A stretch of DNA of 64,000 nucleotides from Chrysopilus asiliformis (lineage: Eukaryota; Arthropoda; Insecta; Diptera; Rhagionidae). Position 1 is the stretch's first letter; each line of letters starts with the position of its first letter. Where the stretch lies: positions 40,323,090 through 40,387,089 of the forward strand of contig OZ035963.1 in the NCBI GenBank assembly GCA_964034945.1, written 5' to 3'. Of the stretch, positions 43,496 through 54,707 are shown one piece after another. The translations under genes were made by a program, and so were the position numbers. The notes below the pieces were generated by a model. That model did no database searches. It was given only the letters and a program-made list of their open reading frames with translations, and was not told the DNA's origin.

Positions 43496-44126
43496 AAGTC
43501 TAAAAAGTAGAGTAAGTGCGGATATTGCGGACCAGGCGGGTAATGTGGACCACTGCAATATCTCAGAAACTGTACGGGGTAATTAATTCGAGTTCATGTT
43601 CAAACATGCACCGGCGAAACTTGATCTGTGCAACCAATTGTTTGCATTGAAAGCTCATTCAGTTTTAGAATTTTTTGAAGGAAGGTCATATTCTCAGAAA
43701 AATCGTGTATTTTTAAGTGACAAAGAAAATTGTTTTGTGTGATCTGAGCAAACAACATTGGTCCACATTACCCCAAATTGACTGATGTCAATAAAAAAAA
43801 AAGCTTTTGCTAAAACTGATGTTTTTTAGCTGATGCAGTCTGTATGCAGTCCCGTTCGATTCGTCGATTTCGTGGGAAGGCAATTCGAAGCGAGGTTACG
43901 ATTACTTACAATTCTTCCTATTTTTTCCTAATTTTAAATTTATTAGGTGCTGGATTTAATTTTATATTAGTTATCAAAAGACGCAAAACAATTCAGTGCA
44001 TTTCTCAGGAAAATAAGTAGTTAATAAAACTGTTTCATTTTTATTTTTCAAGGGCATTCCTTTACCGTGAAAAAGAATTTCCAACTATTTGCTAAGGATG
44101 TTTTTTTCAATTTGACAACTGGTAAC
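43496..44126. other. Intron with inverted GGTCCACATTACC words
   Basis: GGGTAATGTGGACC at 43540-43553 and GGTCCACATTACCCC at 43760-43774 form an inverted pair about 210 bases apart, probably the ends of a further small element whose outer limits I could not fix. Confidence 0.45.
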
Positions 44127-44281
44127 AACAGCGTGTTGACTCGAACTGTTGTCGTTATCGTTGTTGAATTGCTTGTTTTTACAACACTGTGTAGGAATGC
44201 CCAATGGGCATTTTTACACAGTGTTGTAAAAACAAGCAATTCAACAACCATAACGACAACAGTTCGAATCCACACGCTGTT
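44127..44281. repeat. Hairpin with 77-base arms
   Basis: Two arms of about 77 bases match with around five mismatches and meet almost without a loop at 44204/44205 (AATGCCCA/TGGGCATT). The outer ends read AACAGCGTGT and ACACGCTGTT. The right arm contains AGTTCGAATCC, like a pol III B-box. A MITE is the simplest reading. A hairpin RNA precursor is an alternative. Confidence 0.85.
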
Positions 44282-44800
44282 GTGCCAGTTTTATATGTGT
44301 GAGTGCGAATATTGGCATTGTAGTTTGAACGTGAGTAGAGAAGCATCGTAGTGTGAGAAATCATAATTTCACCCATGGAAAAATTTTATTGCTGTTTACT
44401 TGTGTTGGTGCATGCAGAACTTTTGGTCGTTCTTCAATTTCGCCCAAGCGTGCATCACTTGCAGAACCCCCTCCACTAGTCACTGACCAATCAGAACCCG
44501 ATCCACTGATGCACGACAACACGTGTAGGAATGCCCATTAATCATATTCGTCAATTTTTATGACGCAATATCAAAATCAAAATTTGCGAATTTTCCATTT
44601 TTCAATTCTTGCTAAAATTGCACATCAGGATTAGAGACAGACAAATTTGAACATCAGGATTAGAGACAGCTGGTTAAACAATAATAACTGATCAAACTCC
44701 ATAAAAGAAGAATTCTAGACCTTTTTTTGCTTAAGTATTAGAATTTGATATAAAATAATGGGTGATGTGAAAAAAAGATAGCTTTTGCTAAAACTGATAT
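44282..44800. other. Intron with no recognised gene
   Basis: Short phrase GTGTAGGAATGCCCATTAATC at 44522 repeats the middle of the neighbouring hairpin arm. Otherwise nothing. Confidence 0.4.
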
Positions 44801-45262
44801 TTATACCCGTATGGTGAAACCAAAGGGTATATTAACTTTGCCTTACCAATTGTAACGCCAAGATCCCGTCATCACACACAAAAATGAATTACACCAGTGT
44901 GTTTAGAATGATAAAAAAAATTGTATTTTGCATGTCCGTCCTTCCGTCCGTCTGTGGCGCGGATTGCGGGCGCAGGAATTGAGCTACAGACTTGAAATTT
45001 TGCGCAGATCGGTTTTTCGTAAAATGCGAGGCTATGTTCGTTTATGGGCAAAAATGGACCATTAGGGGGGAGTACTTGCCATACGAATGAAAACGTTTTT
45101 TGCGAATATCTCAAAAAAGTGCAAGAACAAAAGTTATTTAGGATATGATTCTACATAAAACTCCCATACATCAAAATCCGATTGGAATAAATTTAAAAAA
45201 GTCTTATTGGAAAGTTTGACTTCAAAGTGGAATTTTGATACAATTGTTCGCCGATCACTTAA
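44801..45262 (+). mobile_element. HINE/DINE-1-like element, copy 4, 3' end missing
   Basis: Sub-TIR ACCCGTATGGTGA near 44806, GTCC microsatellite (44935-44955), CGTAAAATGCGAGGC and TCCCATACATCAAAATCCG as in copy 1. It is cut at CGATCACTTAA, where a piggyBac derivative starts (its TTAA duplication uses the HINE bases). The remaining sub-TIR and hairpin are not found after 45868. Confidence 0.8.
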
Positions 45263-45864
45263 CACTAGAATGCCCGATACTAGCAATACCCTTAGATGCC
45301 CAAATGGAGTCATTTTGACTCCCATGATAATTGTATTGAAAAAATAATATTTTGTGCGTGATTTATTTGAAATCATGATGAAAAATCTATAAATTTTTTT
45401 TTAAAGATACAGCAAAACTATTCTTATGGCTTATACATTTTTTTTCACAAAACTGGCACCGTCTTTCAATAGTACGAATGCAACATACTGACTTTTTGCA
45501 GATAATACATGTTCCCACTGCCCTATTTTTTTGCACTGTACCTTGACTTGACAGTATTTAGATATCTGTGGTGGTTCCTGGCTGAACTACCCTTATCACA
45601 CAGAACTAAAAGAGAATGCAAAATTGGCGGGATTCTAGAAACTCCAATGACGTTAGAACATAAGGACTCATAATTACTCCCTTGGGCATTGGACGTAATT
45701 TTCTTAAAATAGACGATAAAAGTTTGCTAATACTATTTTAAATGATATTATTTTTTTCAATCATAAAAATGAATAAAAGTCACGAGAGGTTTTCACGTAG
45801 GAAAAAAATTTATGACAAAAAATGTTCGCAAGGAGTCAAAATGACTCCATCGGGCATTCTAGTG
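45263..45864 (-). mobile_element. piggyBac-like deletion derivative with TTAA duplication
   Basis: TTAA at 45259-45262 and 45865-45868. Ends CACTAGAATGCCCGATAC and ATCGGGCATTCTAGTG. An inner inverted pair AATGGAGTCATTTTGACTCC / GGAGTCAAAATGACTCC. TTAA targets and C(A/C)CTAGAA-type ends are piggyBac hallmarks. It carries the C-terminal cysteine-rich part of a transposase on the minus strand (45420-45545) and no catalytic core. Confidence 0.88.
45420..45545 (-). pseudogene. piggyBac C-terminal cysteine-rich domain remnant
   Basis: The minus-strand frame reads VQKNRAVGTCIICKKSVCC, then ERRCQFCEKKCISHKN. The C-x2-C, C-C, C-x2-C spacing is that of the cysteine-rich zinc-binding domain at the end of piggyBac transposases, which binds the element ends. 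The frame is open over this stretch. The rest of the gene is deleted. Confidence 0.7.
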
Positions 45865-45868
45865 TTAA

Positions 45869-47033
45869 AAAACTATTTCTCACTGTGTATTATACATTTT
45901 TATTCGCTATTCTGTTACCTATCAGAAACCTATAAAATCAAACTATTTCTGGTATTCCGATATTGAACAGACACAAAAATGTCAAAAGTGACAGACGAAT
46001 GAAATATTGTTTACTATCGATTTGAAATATTAACCTATATTTTCAGTCAGTAACTACATTTCGGTTATTAAAAAAAATTTGAAAACTCATATTGTACAAA
46101 ACAAAACAATAAAGTTATATAGAAGGCAATATTGTTATCGTATATGTAGTATTTTTGTTATTGTTGTAATTATAACAAAATCGTTTTGTTTTAATATTTT
46201 AAACTTGTGTGGTTCGAAAACTAATATATTTTTTAACTTTTACTAAATTTATTTTAATAATATTGTGTTCTCTTTGTGACAAAAGTATAATAATATTCAA
46301 CATCATTACGTGTTATTATCACCTCTGTTATTGATATTATTAAAAATTAACGATAAATATTTTTTTATTGTTATATTATATCTCTCTTTTCTCTCCTTCT
46401 CTATTTATATCGTTGAACTTTTTATCTCTGTTGTTCTCCCTTTTTTTCAACAAACCAATAAAAATATAAAGGAGGTCTCACCAAGTATGATGTTTATTGC
46501 ATGGTTCTCTATATTTGTACAGGTGTGTTTTTAAACAACAATATTTAATTTTTTCAAGTATCACAAACATATATATATATATATTATTTATATTTCATAG
46601 ATATTTATACTTAATCGCTCTCTTCCGTTTTGTAATATATTTTTAGTTTTAGTTGATTTTTGTTGTTTCAAAGAACGGAAAAAATTAAATTTTCATCAAC
46701 AAAATAGTAATTTTGTTTTTAAATATCTATAACTTATATGTAGTTGACGTTCAAATAACTTTTATTAATGGATTTCGGCATTTACTGTTATTAAAAAAGT
46801 TAAATGTTTAGTAGAGTTTAGCAAAAAAGTTAGAAATTAGACCGAAAGCTTTAATTAGAAAATATGTCATAACCAAAAAAATTTTTTTTTATGTTTTCAT
46901 AACTTTTTACTGAAAACGAAAGCACTTAAACACGTATTTGTCCAAGTTAAAACCGAATGGAACACAAACCTCAAATAATCTGTTTTGATGAAAATCTTGC
47001 CTATTTCATTTTTACTTATTTGTTTACGAAATA
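45869..47033. other. Long AT-rich intron segment
   Basis: TA dinucleotide runs at 46568-46586. No exon or element recognised. Confidence 0.45.
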
Positions 47034-47355
47034 CATGGAAACCTCGATACCGTATACCCTCAGTACTGTATACCCCTCAATAGTGTATACCCCACAGAGA
47101 AAGTGTCAGGAGAAGGCAATGGGGGCGAAACAACAGAAACTTCTTAAGCAACAAACAATAACTTCTTACTTTGCTAAATAACTTTGTGAATTAAATGTAT
47201 AAATAAGTAAAACATTAAAAAATGTATTGTCTGTTTTTTATAATTAAAACCATGACAATATTCTCTTCTCTTATAATACCCCTCGATATTGTATACGCCT
47301 CGATACTGTATACTACCCCGGTTTGATATCGGTATACAGTATCGAAGTTTCAATG
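47034..47355 (+). mobile_element. pogo/Tigger-like deletion derivative, 322 bp
   Basis: Left CATGGAAACCTCGATACCGT and right ACAGTATCGAAGTTTCAATG are imperfect inverted ends, flanked by TA (47032-47033, 47356-47357). GTATACCCCTC words repeat next to both ends. It holds the transposase C-terminal tail at 47095-47181. Confidence 0.82.
47095..47181 (+). pseudogene. C-terminal tail of a Tigger-type transposase
   Basis: The frame ends GAKQQKLLKQQTITSYFAK and stop. A basic helix followed by QTTITSYF is the usual last segment of pogo/Tigger transposases. No other part of the gene is present in the 322-bp element. The upstream part of the 46957-47181 frame is chance. Confidence 0.65.
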
Positions 47356-48124
47356 TAATATTCAATTTAGCATCATTCCTTGATAGATAGTAAATAAAAA
47401 ATAATGACTAATTGTGTCAATAAGCATTTATTGCTTGAATTGAATTTTCGAATTAGAAGTGTTTTCGCCTATATTGCGTAAATTAAAGCTGCAGTCGCTG
47501 TTACCTATCTAAAAAAAAATATGCGATTTTTTTTATTTCAAAAACCATAGGATCGCGTTAAGTCTAACATCCACTTGTTTAGCTCAACAATGGAACTGAA
47601 GCACCTTCGATAACATTGGATTCAAACAGTAGCGTTAAGCCCAATTCAGCCTGACGATTGCGATTACGATTGCGTTTAGCTTCTCGACGATAGAGATATG
47701 AAAGCTTTGATCTCATTAGTCGAGGAAACTCAATCGTGATCGCAATCGTTAGTCTGATTTGGGCTTTACTAGAAATAAATGGTAGATCCCCACGAAAATT
47801 TCAATGGGCCTTTTTTTCGGGACAACCGATAACTTTTGCTGTCAATTGTGATAGCAATTTAAAAAAAACTAATGTTTTTTGGAACATTTTAATTTAAAAT
47901 CTTTATTGCATGCGAAAGTTTTTCGATAGAACCGATAGAGTTCCCAAACTCTCGGGGCCTTCGACATCTCACAGGCCTATTTACGTCCATCATACAAAGA
48001 TACTACAGTTCCACAATTTTTGTGCAAGTCATCATTCAATATCCTATACTAACTTAAATCATTCGAGGATCACAGTACACAGGTATAAATCCAAATTTTT
48101 CGTCATCTAGTGGTTAATTTACTA
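47356..48124. other. Intron, nothing recognised
   Basis: Slightly GC-richer patch at 47630-47770 with CAATCG/CGATTG words that may be a further small inverted element (GATTGCGATTACGATTGCG and CGTGATCGCAATCG). Ends not fixed. Confidence 0.4.
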
Positions 48125-48253
48125 AGGCCCGTTTGCTGAAACAAGTCATAGCGTCTTATGTTCAACTTAAATTATTTAAGACCCAGAATTTCTATGGTTT
48201 AAGTAGGCTAAGCACAACTTAAATTGTTATGACTTGTTTCAGCAAACGGGCCT
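48125..48253. mobile_element. Small MITE, AGGCCCGTTTGCTGAAACAA ends
   Basis: AGGCCCGTTTGCTGAAACAA and TTGTTTCAGCAAACGGGCCT are exact inverted ends (26 bases with GTCATA). Total 129 bases, so it folds into a hairpin. Diverged relative at 24490-24650. Confidence 0.87.
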
Positions 48254-48767
48254 AAGTAAGCTTAAAAAACAATTTCTAAAAAACTGTCTTTTCTTTATCC
48301 GACACTTGGTTCTACGCAATACAAACGGTGTACTAAACTAAAAAAAAATCAATAGGGTATAAAAGAAATAAAAAAACACGAATTCAATTTTTTTTCTCGA
48401 ATTTCGTAGGAATTAGGTACAGAAACAAAAAAGTTAAAAATTTGTTCCGTTCTTTGTTGCTCAATTTCTCGAATTTATTTCTTAGAATAAAACATTTGAA
48501 AATTAAAAAGATCTAATGGTAAGGCAAAAACTTGTGTTTGTACATTTGATAAAAATTTCGGCAAAACTTTTGAACACAAATGCTGGAAAAAATATTGTGT
48601 GATACACCAGGTTTTTCTAATCTTTAATTCAAAATTATATCACGAAGTGAATAGCAAATGTTGAAACCAAATGTGCATTGCCTTTCCAATTGAAATCACC
48701 TCAAAGAATTGGTTGTTTGCACAATTTTGTGTTTTATATAAAAAAAACATTAAAACAGTTTAAGACT
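48254..48767. other. Intron, nothing recognised
   Basis: AT-rich DNA with small chance frames. Confidence 0.4.
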
Positions 48768-49190
48768 GTGTTAGATTGAGACTTTCCAGGCGAAGGGGAG
48801 AGTGTGAAAAGAAAACACGAACGAGAATAAGAAATTCCATTCCGTTTTTGGGGGCATCGGCCTCTGATTGGCTAATACAATTCTCGTTTGATTATTTTAT
48901 ATCCATGTATTCCTTTTCCAGAGCTAATACTTTGATAAGGAAGAAAGGTTTTATTGGAAATTTTTTACAACAATAAAGAAATAAGTGAAGAGTTTTTATA
49001 ATTATGTCGAATTGGGAAAAACCACGAAACACGGTTTAAATGAACTACAGAGCTAAAAACTCAATTTAAATCCTCGGATTTTAGTTCAGCTGTTTCATTA
49101 ATTTCACATTTACCCTTTCTTGTAAAGCCCAGTCTAAACACTCAGGCGCGAAAAGGAGCCGAGCATGCGACTGAAAAGTCTCAATCTAAA
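48768..49190. mobile_element. TIR element with TTAGATTGAGACTTT ends
   Basis: Left TTAGATTGAGACTTTCCAGG and right CTGAAAAGTCTCAATCTAA are inverted repeats of about 19 bases with one length difference. No coding remnant. Target duplication unclear in A-rich flank. Confidence 0.65.
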
Positions 49191-50289
49191 AAAAAGTCTA
49201 TAGCTCTAATTTTTCTAATAACATTGCCCAACGCCCTTTTTTTCATTTTTGGGTATTTAATGTTGCTGATTCCGAGTTGTTGAGACAATATAAAAAGATA
49301 ATCTGGTTATTTTTGTTGTTTTCTTGGATATTACTTTTGGATAATTTGAAATCGCTTTTTTCAAATCTCAGTTTCGCTAGAATTGCTCTAGTTCTGGAGG
49401 TCCAGTATAGGAAATGTCTATGTAACAAATATTCGCACGCTCATATTTTTAACATTAATCTCTCTAAATATCAAACATTGCTGATATAACGATGGATTTT
49501 GTTTACCACATGCATTCAATCAGCCTGTTTGTATCATATTTGTACGTGATATTAAGAAACCACCGTATGCATCAACAATTAGGCTGATGCCTAATGGCTT
49601 TTGCCATGAATGAACATGCCTTTCGTACATACAAAAAACCATAATCAGCTTCAGAATTAACATTTAGAACTAACTTTGTAAACAAACCAAAATTCCTCAC
49701 AATGTAGGGTGACCATAAGTCCCGGAAAGGCCTCCGAGAAACGAAACTTTGGTCTCGGATTTTTCAAATTACTGTAATAATTTTTTAAACTTTAGAAAAA
49801 ACGATCACTAAATATGCAAAACATACTTTTTTTCGCCTGTGCCACATTTTTGCAGTTTTCCATAAAAGGCGCATTATCTCAAAAGATTTTACCTACGTCG
49901 CATTATTACAATTCGCGTTGCAACAATTTTTTTTCAAATTCCTCACTATAAATTAAAATTTTTTCATTGTATTAAATTGGGGATTCCAATAATATCTGTA
50001 GCCCGAAATTATTCAATAAAAAATATTGAAACCCTAAAGTTTGAGATAATTAAATAATTGAAAATCAAAATAACATGTCAATTTTGCCAAACTTCGTAAC
50101 TGAGTAAATATATGCTTGTAAGATACTCTAAAAAGCACCCTGCACATTTTATGATACTAAATACTTTACCTAATTTAGAAAAAGCTTCGTAAAGTCGTTG
50201 TTACCTCTAAAAATTCTTATTCGTTCACTTGCTTACCCCTTACTCGTTCACAACTGATGAAATCAATAACCTTTTTATTCCGGCTAATT
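49191..50289. other. Intron with possible hAT-like end
   Basis: GGGTGACCATAAGTCCCGG at 49707 resembles hAT MITE termini, but no partner was found within the segment. Confidence 0.4.
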
Positions 50290-50455
50290 AAAGTTTGCAA
50301 TACCGATACGAAATTCCAATACCGGTATTTCGGTATTACGAAAAATTGTCAATACAGGTTTCGGTACTATAACTCTGTATCACAAATTAATACCGGTACT
50401 AATACCGGTACTATTACCGGTACTAATACCGGTATTCAAAAAATTGTATCTTTAA
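50290..50455. repeat. ACCGGTA-rich short repeat cluster
   Basis: About ten copies of ATACCGGTA/TACCGGTAC words over 160 bases, including AATACCGGTACTAATACCGG. Similar words fill 11163-11740, so both may derive from one element family. Confidence 0.6.
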
Positions 50456-50564
50456 TGCACTGAATCAATAAAGGAAAAATTTTATGTGAAAAAAATATTT
50501 ATTAAATTGTGCGTTTTCGGTTTGTTATACACGTACATAATATTTCATAGTAGATCAAAGCTAC

Positions 50565-50674
50565 GGTAACCAAACGTCTGGTATTACGTGAGAAAGTCCT
50601 GCATTTCAGTCGTCTTCAGACAGACGACTAAAATGCAGGGCTTTCTGACGTAGTACGGGAGATCTGGTTAACGT
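50565..50674. repeat. Imperfect hairpin, about 50-base arms
   Basis: Arms 50565-50617 and 50622-50674 pair through GGTAACCAAACGTCTGG / CTGGTTAACG, GAAAGTCCTGCATTTCAGTC / GACTAAAATGCAGGGCTTTC with a few mismatches and a tiny loop (CAGACA). The size and the bulged stem are like a miRNA or a short MITE. The GGTAACCA ends favour a MITE. Confidence 0.75.
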
Positions 50675-50841
50675 TCCGGTTAACGTAAAATACAAAATTT
50701 TGGAGAATGCCATTCTTATGAATTCAACCCATACATACAACCCGCAAAAACTGCTATTTTTCGAGATAATCGCTAAAAACCGATTTTTTAAAAATATACC
50801 GTTATATCTCGATAATGACTTGAGTTTCGCAATTCGACAAA

Positions 50842-52943
50842 GGTTAGGTTAGGTTAGGTTGAGAAGACCGCGCGCGCCCAGGCGTGAGCACAGCGCTACA
50901 CTCGGAGGCCTACAGGCCCATTGTGATGTCTTCGGTACTCATAAGACCTTTCATCAAAACTAGCTGATCCTATTTGAACCAGCCCGACTTGTTGACGAAG
51001 CTCAGCATATCCTCGAGTGGGTGGTTGCCAAGCTCCGTCAGCCCACTGTAAAATCTGGCCCCAAGCGTCCCATATCGGCGTGCTTGTAGGGCTGGACACT
51101 CACAGAGTAAGTGTTTCACGGTCTCCGGCTCCTCCTCGTCACCACAACTGCGGCAAAAATCATTTGCGGCCGCGCCCCACCTTCTGGCCATAACGCCAAG
51201 GGGGCAGTGCCCCGTGATTAAGCCTGTGAGTAGCCTTACGGAGGTCCTGCTGAGTCTCAGAAGGGTGTCGGTTCTGTTCCTATTAAATCTAGGCCAGAGC
51301 GACCTTGTGATTACACAATCGCTCCTTGTTTGCCAACGGATATTTATGTTGTTCACCCCTTTTCCTATCAATTATACTTTTAGCGCATTCGATCGGCATT
51401 TCGACCGAGCGGTCCGCGCTCTCCATAGCCATTTCGGTCCCTACTTTTGCCAGTTCGTCGACTCTCTCATTGCCATATATGTTGCTGTGCCCGGGGACCC
51501 AGCAAAGTCTAACGGCATGTCGGAGGCCGAGTTGATTAAGCGCTCTGCGGCAATTAGACACGGTCTTTGACTTGATCGTCGACGAATCCAGTGCCTTATT
51601 TGCCGCCTGCCTGTCGACGTAGATTGAAACCCTAGTTCTGGGTAGTTCTCTCGTCATTATCAAGCTTGCAGCCGCACTTATGGCGTAGACCTCAGCTTGA
51701 AATACACTGCTCTCATCAGGCAGTTTGTAGCTCCTTTGGAGGTCAAGGCTATCCGAGAACACTCCCGCCCCTGTGCCTTCTCCAGTCTTAGATCCATCCG
51801 TGTAGACCGAGACCTCTTGCTCGTCTATGACGCTGCCGAGATCCCAAAGTCTCCTTTCAGGAATCAGAACTGAGAAGTTCACATTCATATTCAGGTGAGG
51901 TATACAGTAATCCGTAGAGTCCGGGATACCCCATTCATCGCTTTTAAGGATGCTATTATGATCGAAGGTACTGTGCTTCCAGAGGCCGGAGTCTCTGAGC
52001 CTTAGTGCACTCTTGGCAGCCGTACACCTCGTGTACTCATTCAGGGGAATGAGGTGCAGTAGAGCTTCCATTCCCGCTGTTGGTGTTGATCTAACAGCTC
52101 CTGTAATTCCTAGCGCCGCTAGTCTTTGTACTTTGTTAAGGGTTTGATATCGGCAGTTGACCCTCATGGTCGGCCACCAAACCAGACATCCGTAAGTGAG
52201 AATAGGTCTGATCACCGCTGTGTATAACCAATGGGTAATGCGCGGTGATGTGCCCCAATTCCTTCCAATCATTTTTTTACATGCGTAGAACGCACACAAC
52301 GCTTTGTTCATCCTCTCTTCCGTATTCCTTTTCCAAGATAGTTTGGAGTCCAGAATTAAACCAAGGTATTTCGCCTCAGGAGAGAGACTGAGTTGGGTTG
52401 TTCCTACCCTTGGGAGTTGAAAGGTTGGTACCTTTCTTTTTCTTGTGAAGAGCACTAGTTCAGTTTTGGAGGGGTTAACCCCAAGACCATTGCGCTCCGC
52501 CCACTTTGTGATATCGCGTAATGCTGATTCCATGAGTTCGCTTAGTGTTGGGAGAAATTTTCCTGTTACTAAAACGACCACATCGTCAGCGTACGCAATA
52601 ACTTATATTCCTTTTTCTTGTAACGATAAGAGAATTTCGTTCAGGGCTAGATTCCACAAGAGTGGTGATAGGATCCCCCCCTGCGGTGTTCCCCTGTTGA
52701 TCGCTCTCTTTACGTTACTTATACCAATGGTGGCCGAGACTGTTCTGCTATTGAGCAACTGCTCTGTCCACTCAGTTAGCATCTCGTCGACATTGTGTGC
52801 CCTAAGTGCACCCACTAAAGACCTTGTGTGTACGTTATTAAACGCACCTTCAATGTCCAGGAATGCTGCCAGGGCATACTCCTTGTGATGGGCAGTTTCC
52901 TCTAAGGTTCCTCTAAGGTCCTCTAAGGTGGGCAGTTTCCTCT
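50842..52943 (-). mobile_element. LOA-like non-LTR retrotransposon, 5'-truncated, with 11-bp target duplication
   Basis: AATTCGACAAA flanks both sides (50831-50841, 52944-52954). On the minus strand the copy starts inside the RT domain, near 52943, and ends in a tail of CCTAA repeats (AACCTAACCTAACCTAACC, 50842-50862). This is the classic product of target-primed reverse transcription with 5' truncation. The 5' junction has short repeats of CCTCTAAGGT. Confidence 0.92.
50970..52900 (-). pseudogene. ORF2 of LOA-like retrotransposon: RT (partial), RNase H, Cys motif
   Basis: RT motifs: AAFLDIEGAFNNV (motif A, near 52840), RGTPQGGILSPLLWNL (motif B, near 52680), then YADDVVVLV (catalytic box, near 52585). 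A single TAA at 52603-52605 stands four codons before YADD and breaks an otherwise continuous frame. Downstream: KYLGLILDSKLSW (thumb), RNase H with VYTDGSKTG, FQAEVYAI, YVDRQAA and VPGHSNIYGNERVDELA, then a frameshift near 51330 and CRSCGDEEEPETVKHLLCECPAL. RNase H in ORF2 places it in the I/LOA group rather than Jockey. The N-terminal endonuclease and ORF1 are lost by truncation. With two lesions it is young. Confidence 0.9.
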
Positions 52944-52954
52944 AATTCGACAAA

Positions 52955-53179
52955 AATATAGGAAATTTTATTGTCCCCAACGTTTGGCATAATTAAGACT
53001 AGTAAATCGCGAAAAACGAATTGCGATTTTTAAAAAGAAGATATTTTGGTTACTTCTGGTTAACAGATTTTCACCAAAAGTTGATAGCATCATCCCATTC
53101 CCGGAGAAATGTTGTAGACCTTGATTGTAGCGCCAGTCGTAGATTTATAGATAGGAGGAAAAAATGATTTTGATCTATC
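52955..53179. other. Intron without recognised content
   Basis: Nothing identified between the LOA target site and the next RT fragment. Confidence 0.4.
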
Positions 53180-53480
53180 TTCTGAAGTACCTTATAATTC
53201 ATACTATCAAAAGCCTTCTAAAAATCGACCAGGCTCAGACTATACGCTGCATACGTCGAGGTGGTTGATTCCGTTTTCTAAACCCCGATTGGCGCCGAAT
53301 ATTTAAATCGAATTTGTTAACATGCCTCATGAATTGGTCTTTGATAGCTAATTCCGGTATTTTACGGTATTTGGCAAGCGCCTGGAATCCCCAAGGCATG
53401 AGGGTAATTTTTACGTGGATATGCCTTGGATTTTGGTTATGGGGGTACAAATTAGAAAATCGGCTTGCTGTCATGATAAC
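53180..53480 (-). pseudogene. Reverse transcriptase fragment, Jockey/CR1-like
   Basis: The minus-strand frame reads KYRKIPELAIKDQFMRHVNK, then RRQSGFRKRNQP. After a frame change, SLVDF, a stop and KAFDSMNYKV follow. This is the RT finger-palm order P.L.KI.E..I...L....K.....QSGFR..+S and F.KAFD (motif A). It has several lesions, with no other part of the element nearby. Confidence 0.7.
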
Positions 53481-53547
53481 AAATTTGCAATCGATGATAC
53501 TCGATAGTTTGTGGTGACATCCGAACAGAAACTATGTTATAAGATCC

Positions 53548-53722
53548 GGCCTACATTAAAGCATTGTTTAGGGTATTTTGTTATGTTAAACTATGTTCAA
53601 TTACCTTTTTAAGAATCAAAATCTAAATGTTCACTGCCGCTGTTATGCTGTGTTTGCTGCTTATAGTACAGATTTCACATTTATACTCTTTTTATGTTTT
53701 CTTTGTGGTATTGAATATTTGG
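53548..53722 (+). repeat. Dispersed repeat shared with 19047-19240
   Basis: GGCCTACATTAAAGCATTG to TTTATACTCTTTTTATGTTTTC, near-identical to 19047-19240 with small deletions. Confidence 0.7.
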
Positions 53723-54349
53723 AAGAGGCACAAGAAAGAGAACACGACGAAGTATGTTGAGGTTGAGTGAAAGCTTTTGCTCTTGATTATTTCTCTTCTC
53801 TATATGGGTTGTTCTGGTACTGGAAATCAATGCTGACGATAGTTGGCATGTGTTGAGGACGAACTACAAGCATTATTTAGAGAAACACTAGTCGAAAAAC
53901 GTCAAACGTTGGACGTTTTTGCACTTTATTTGCGTTTAACACTTTAATCCGATTTCAAAATAACACGAGGGTATTACTTGAATGCCCTTCTTTCACAAAA
54001 ACCACTTTTAAAACGCGTACACTTATTCTAAGTACCACTTTGGAATACCCGATTTCACTTTTCGCCCGATTTCATTAGATTTTTTTTCCTAAGATTTGGG
54101 ATTGTGAAGTTGGCTGCAGAACTTTGCAATTTCCTAATTGATAGCAGCAGTGAGCCCCATCACTTCAATTTTTGAGGTGATCGCGGGTAATTTTGATTTT
54201 ATAGGCGGGTAATTCTGAAACATTTGCATGAAATAATAAAATTTGCTATTAGAAATATTAATAAAATTTGCTATTAGATTTCCGAAATCAAGAATTTGTA
54301 TTATTGGGGAAAAATTTATTATTCGAAAAAATTTCTATGGGAAATGGTT
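53723..54349. other. Intron without recognised content
   Basis: Contains CATTTGCATGAAATAATAAAATTTGCTATTAG with a local 24-base duplication of AATAAAATTTGCTATTAGA (54236-54282). Otherwise nothing. Confidence 0.4.
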
Positions 54350-54707
54350 GATTTTTATACCCGTATGGCTCACGCAGTGAACGCAACTACAACGCAAAAG
54401 TTTGCAAACTTCTAACTTTGCCGCAGAATTCTGCGTTGACAGTTCATAAAGTGAGGTTGGCGAAATGTCGTTCGAGGAAAAATTGATAGCCTTAGTGCAA
54501 TAACAGACAAATGACAAAGATAAAGACCAACAAAGCAAATTATCGGTTCAAAATTATCCGTTTTTGTAATTTTACCAGCTTTATACCACTTTATATTATG
54601 TCACTTTTACTACTTCACGAGATGGCATTGGGCTCTGCCGCTGAAATGTTGCGCTGCGTGACAGTTCCCAGCGTTGGAGTTGCGTTCGCGTTGCGTTCAT
54701 TGGGCTC
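54350..54707. mobile_element. HINE 5' stub interrupted by a hAT-like element
   Basis: TTTTTATACCCGTATGG at 54351-54367 is the HINE start. It is followed at once by CAGTGAACGCAACTACAACG (54376), mirrored by TTGCGTTCATTG ending near 54704. Flanks GGCTCACG and GGCTCCAG agree in 6 of 8 bases, a possible hAT duplication. GCGTTG/CAACGC words are dense inside. Confidence 0.5.

Noticed and set aside
52445..52888. 147-residue + strand frame
   Set aside because: It is the complement of RT coding sequence of the LOA-like element, whose minus-strand frame has the motifs.
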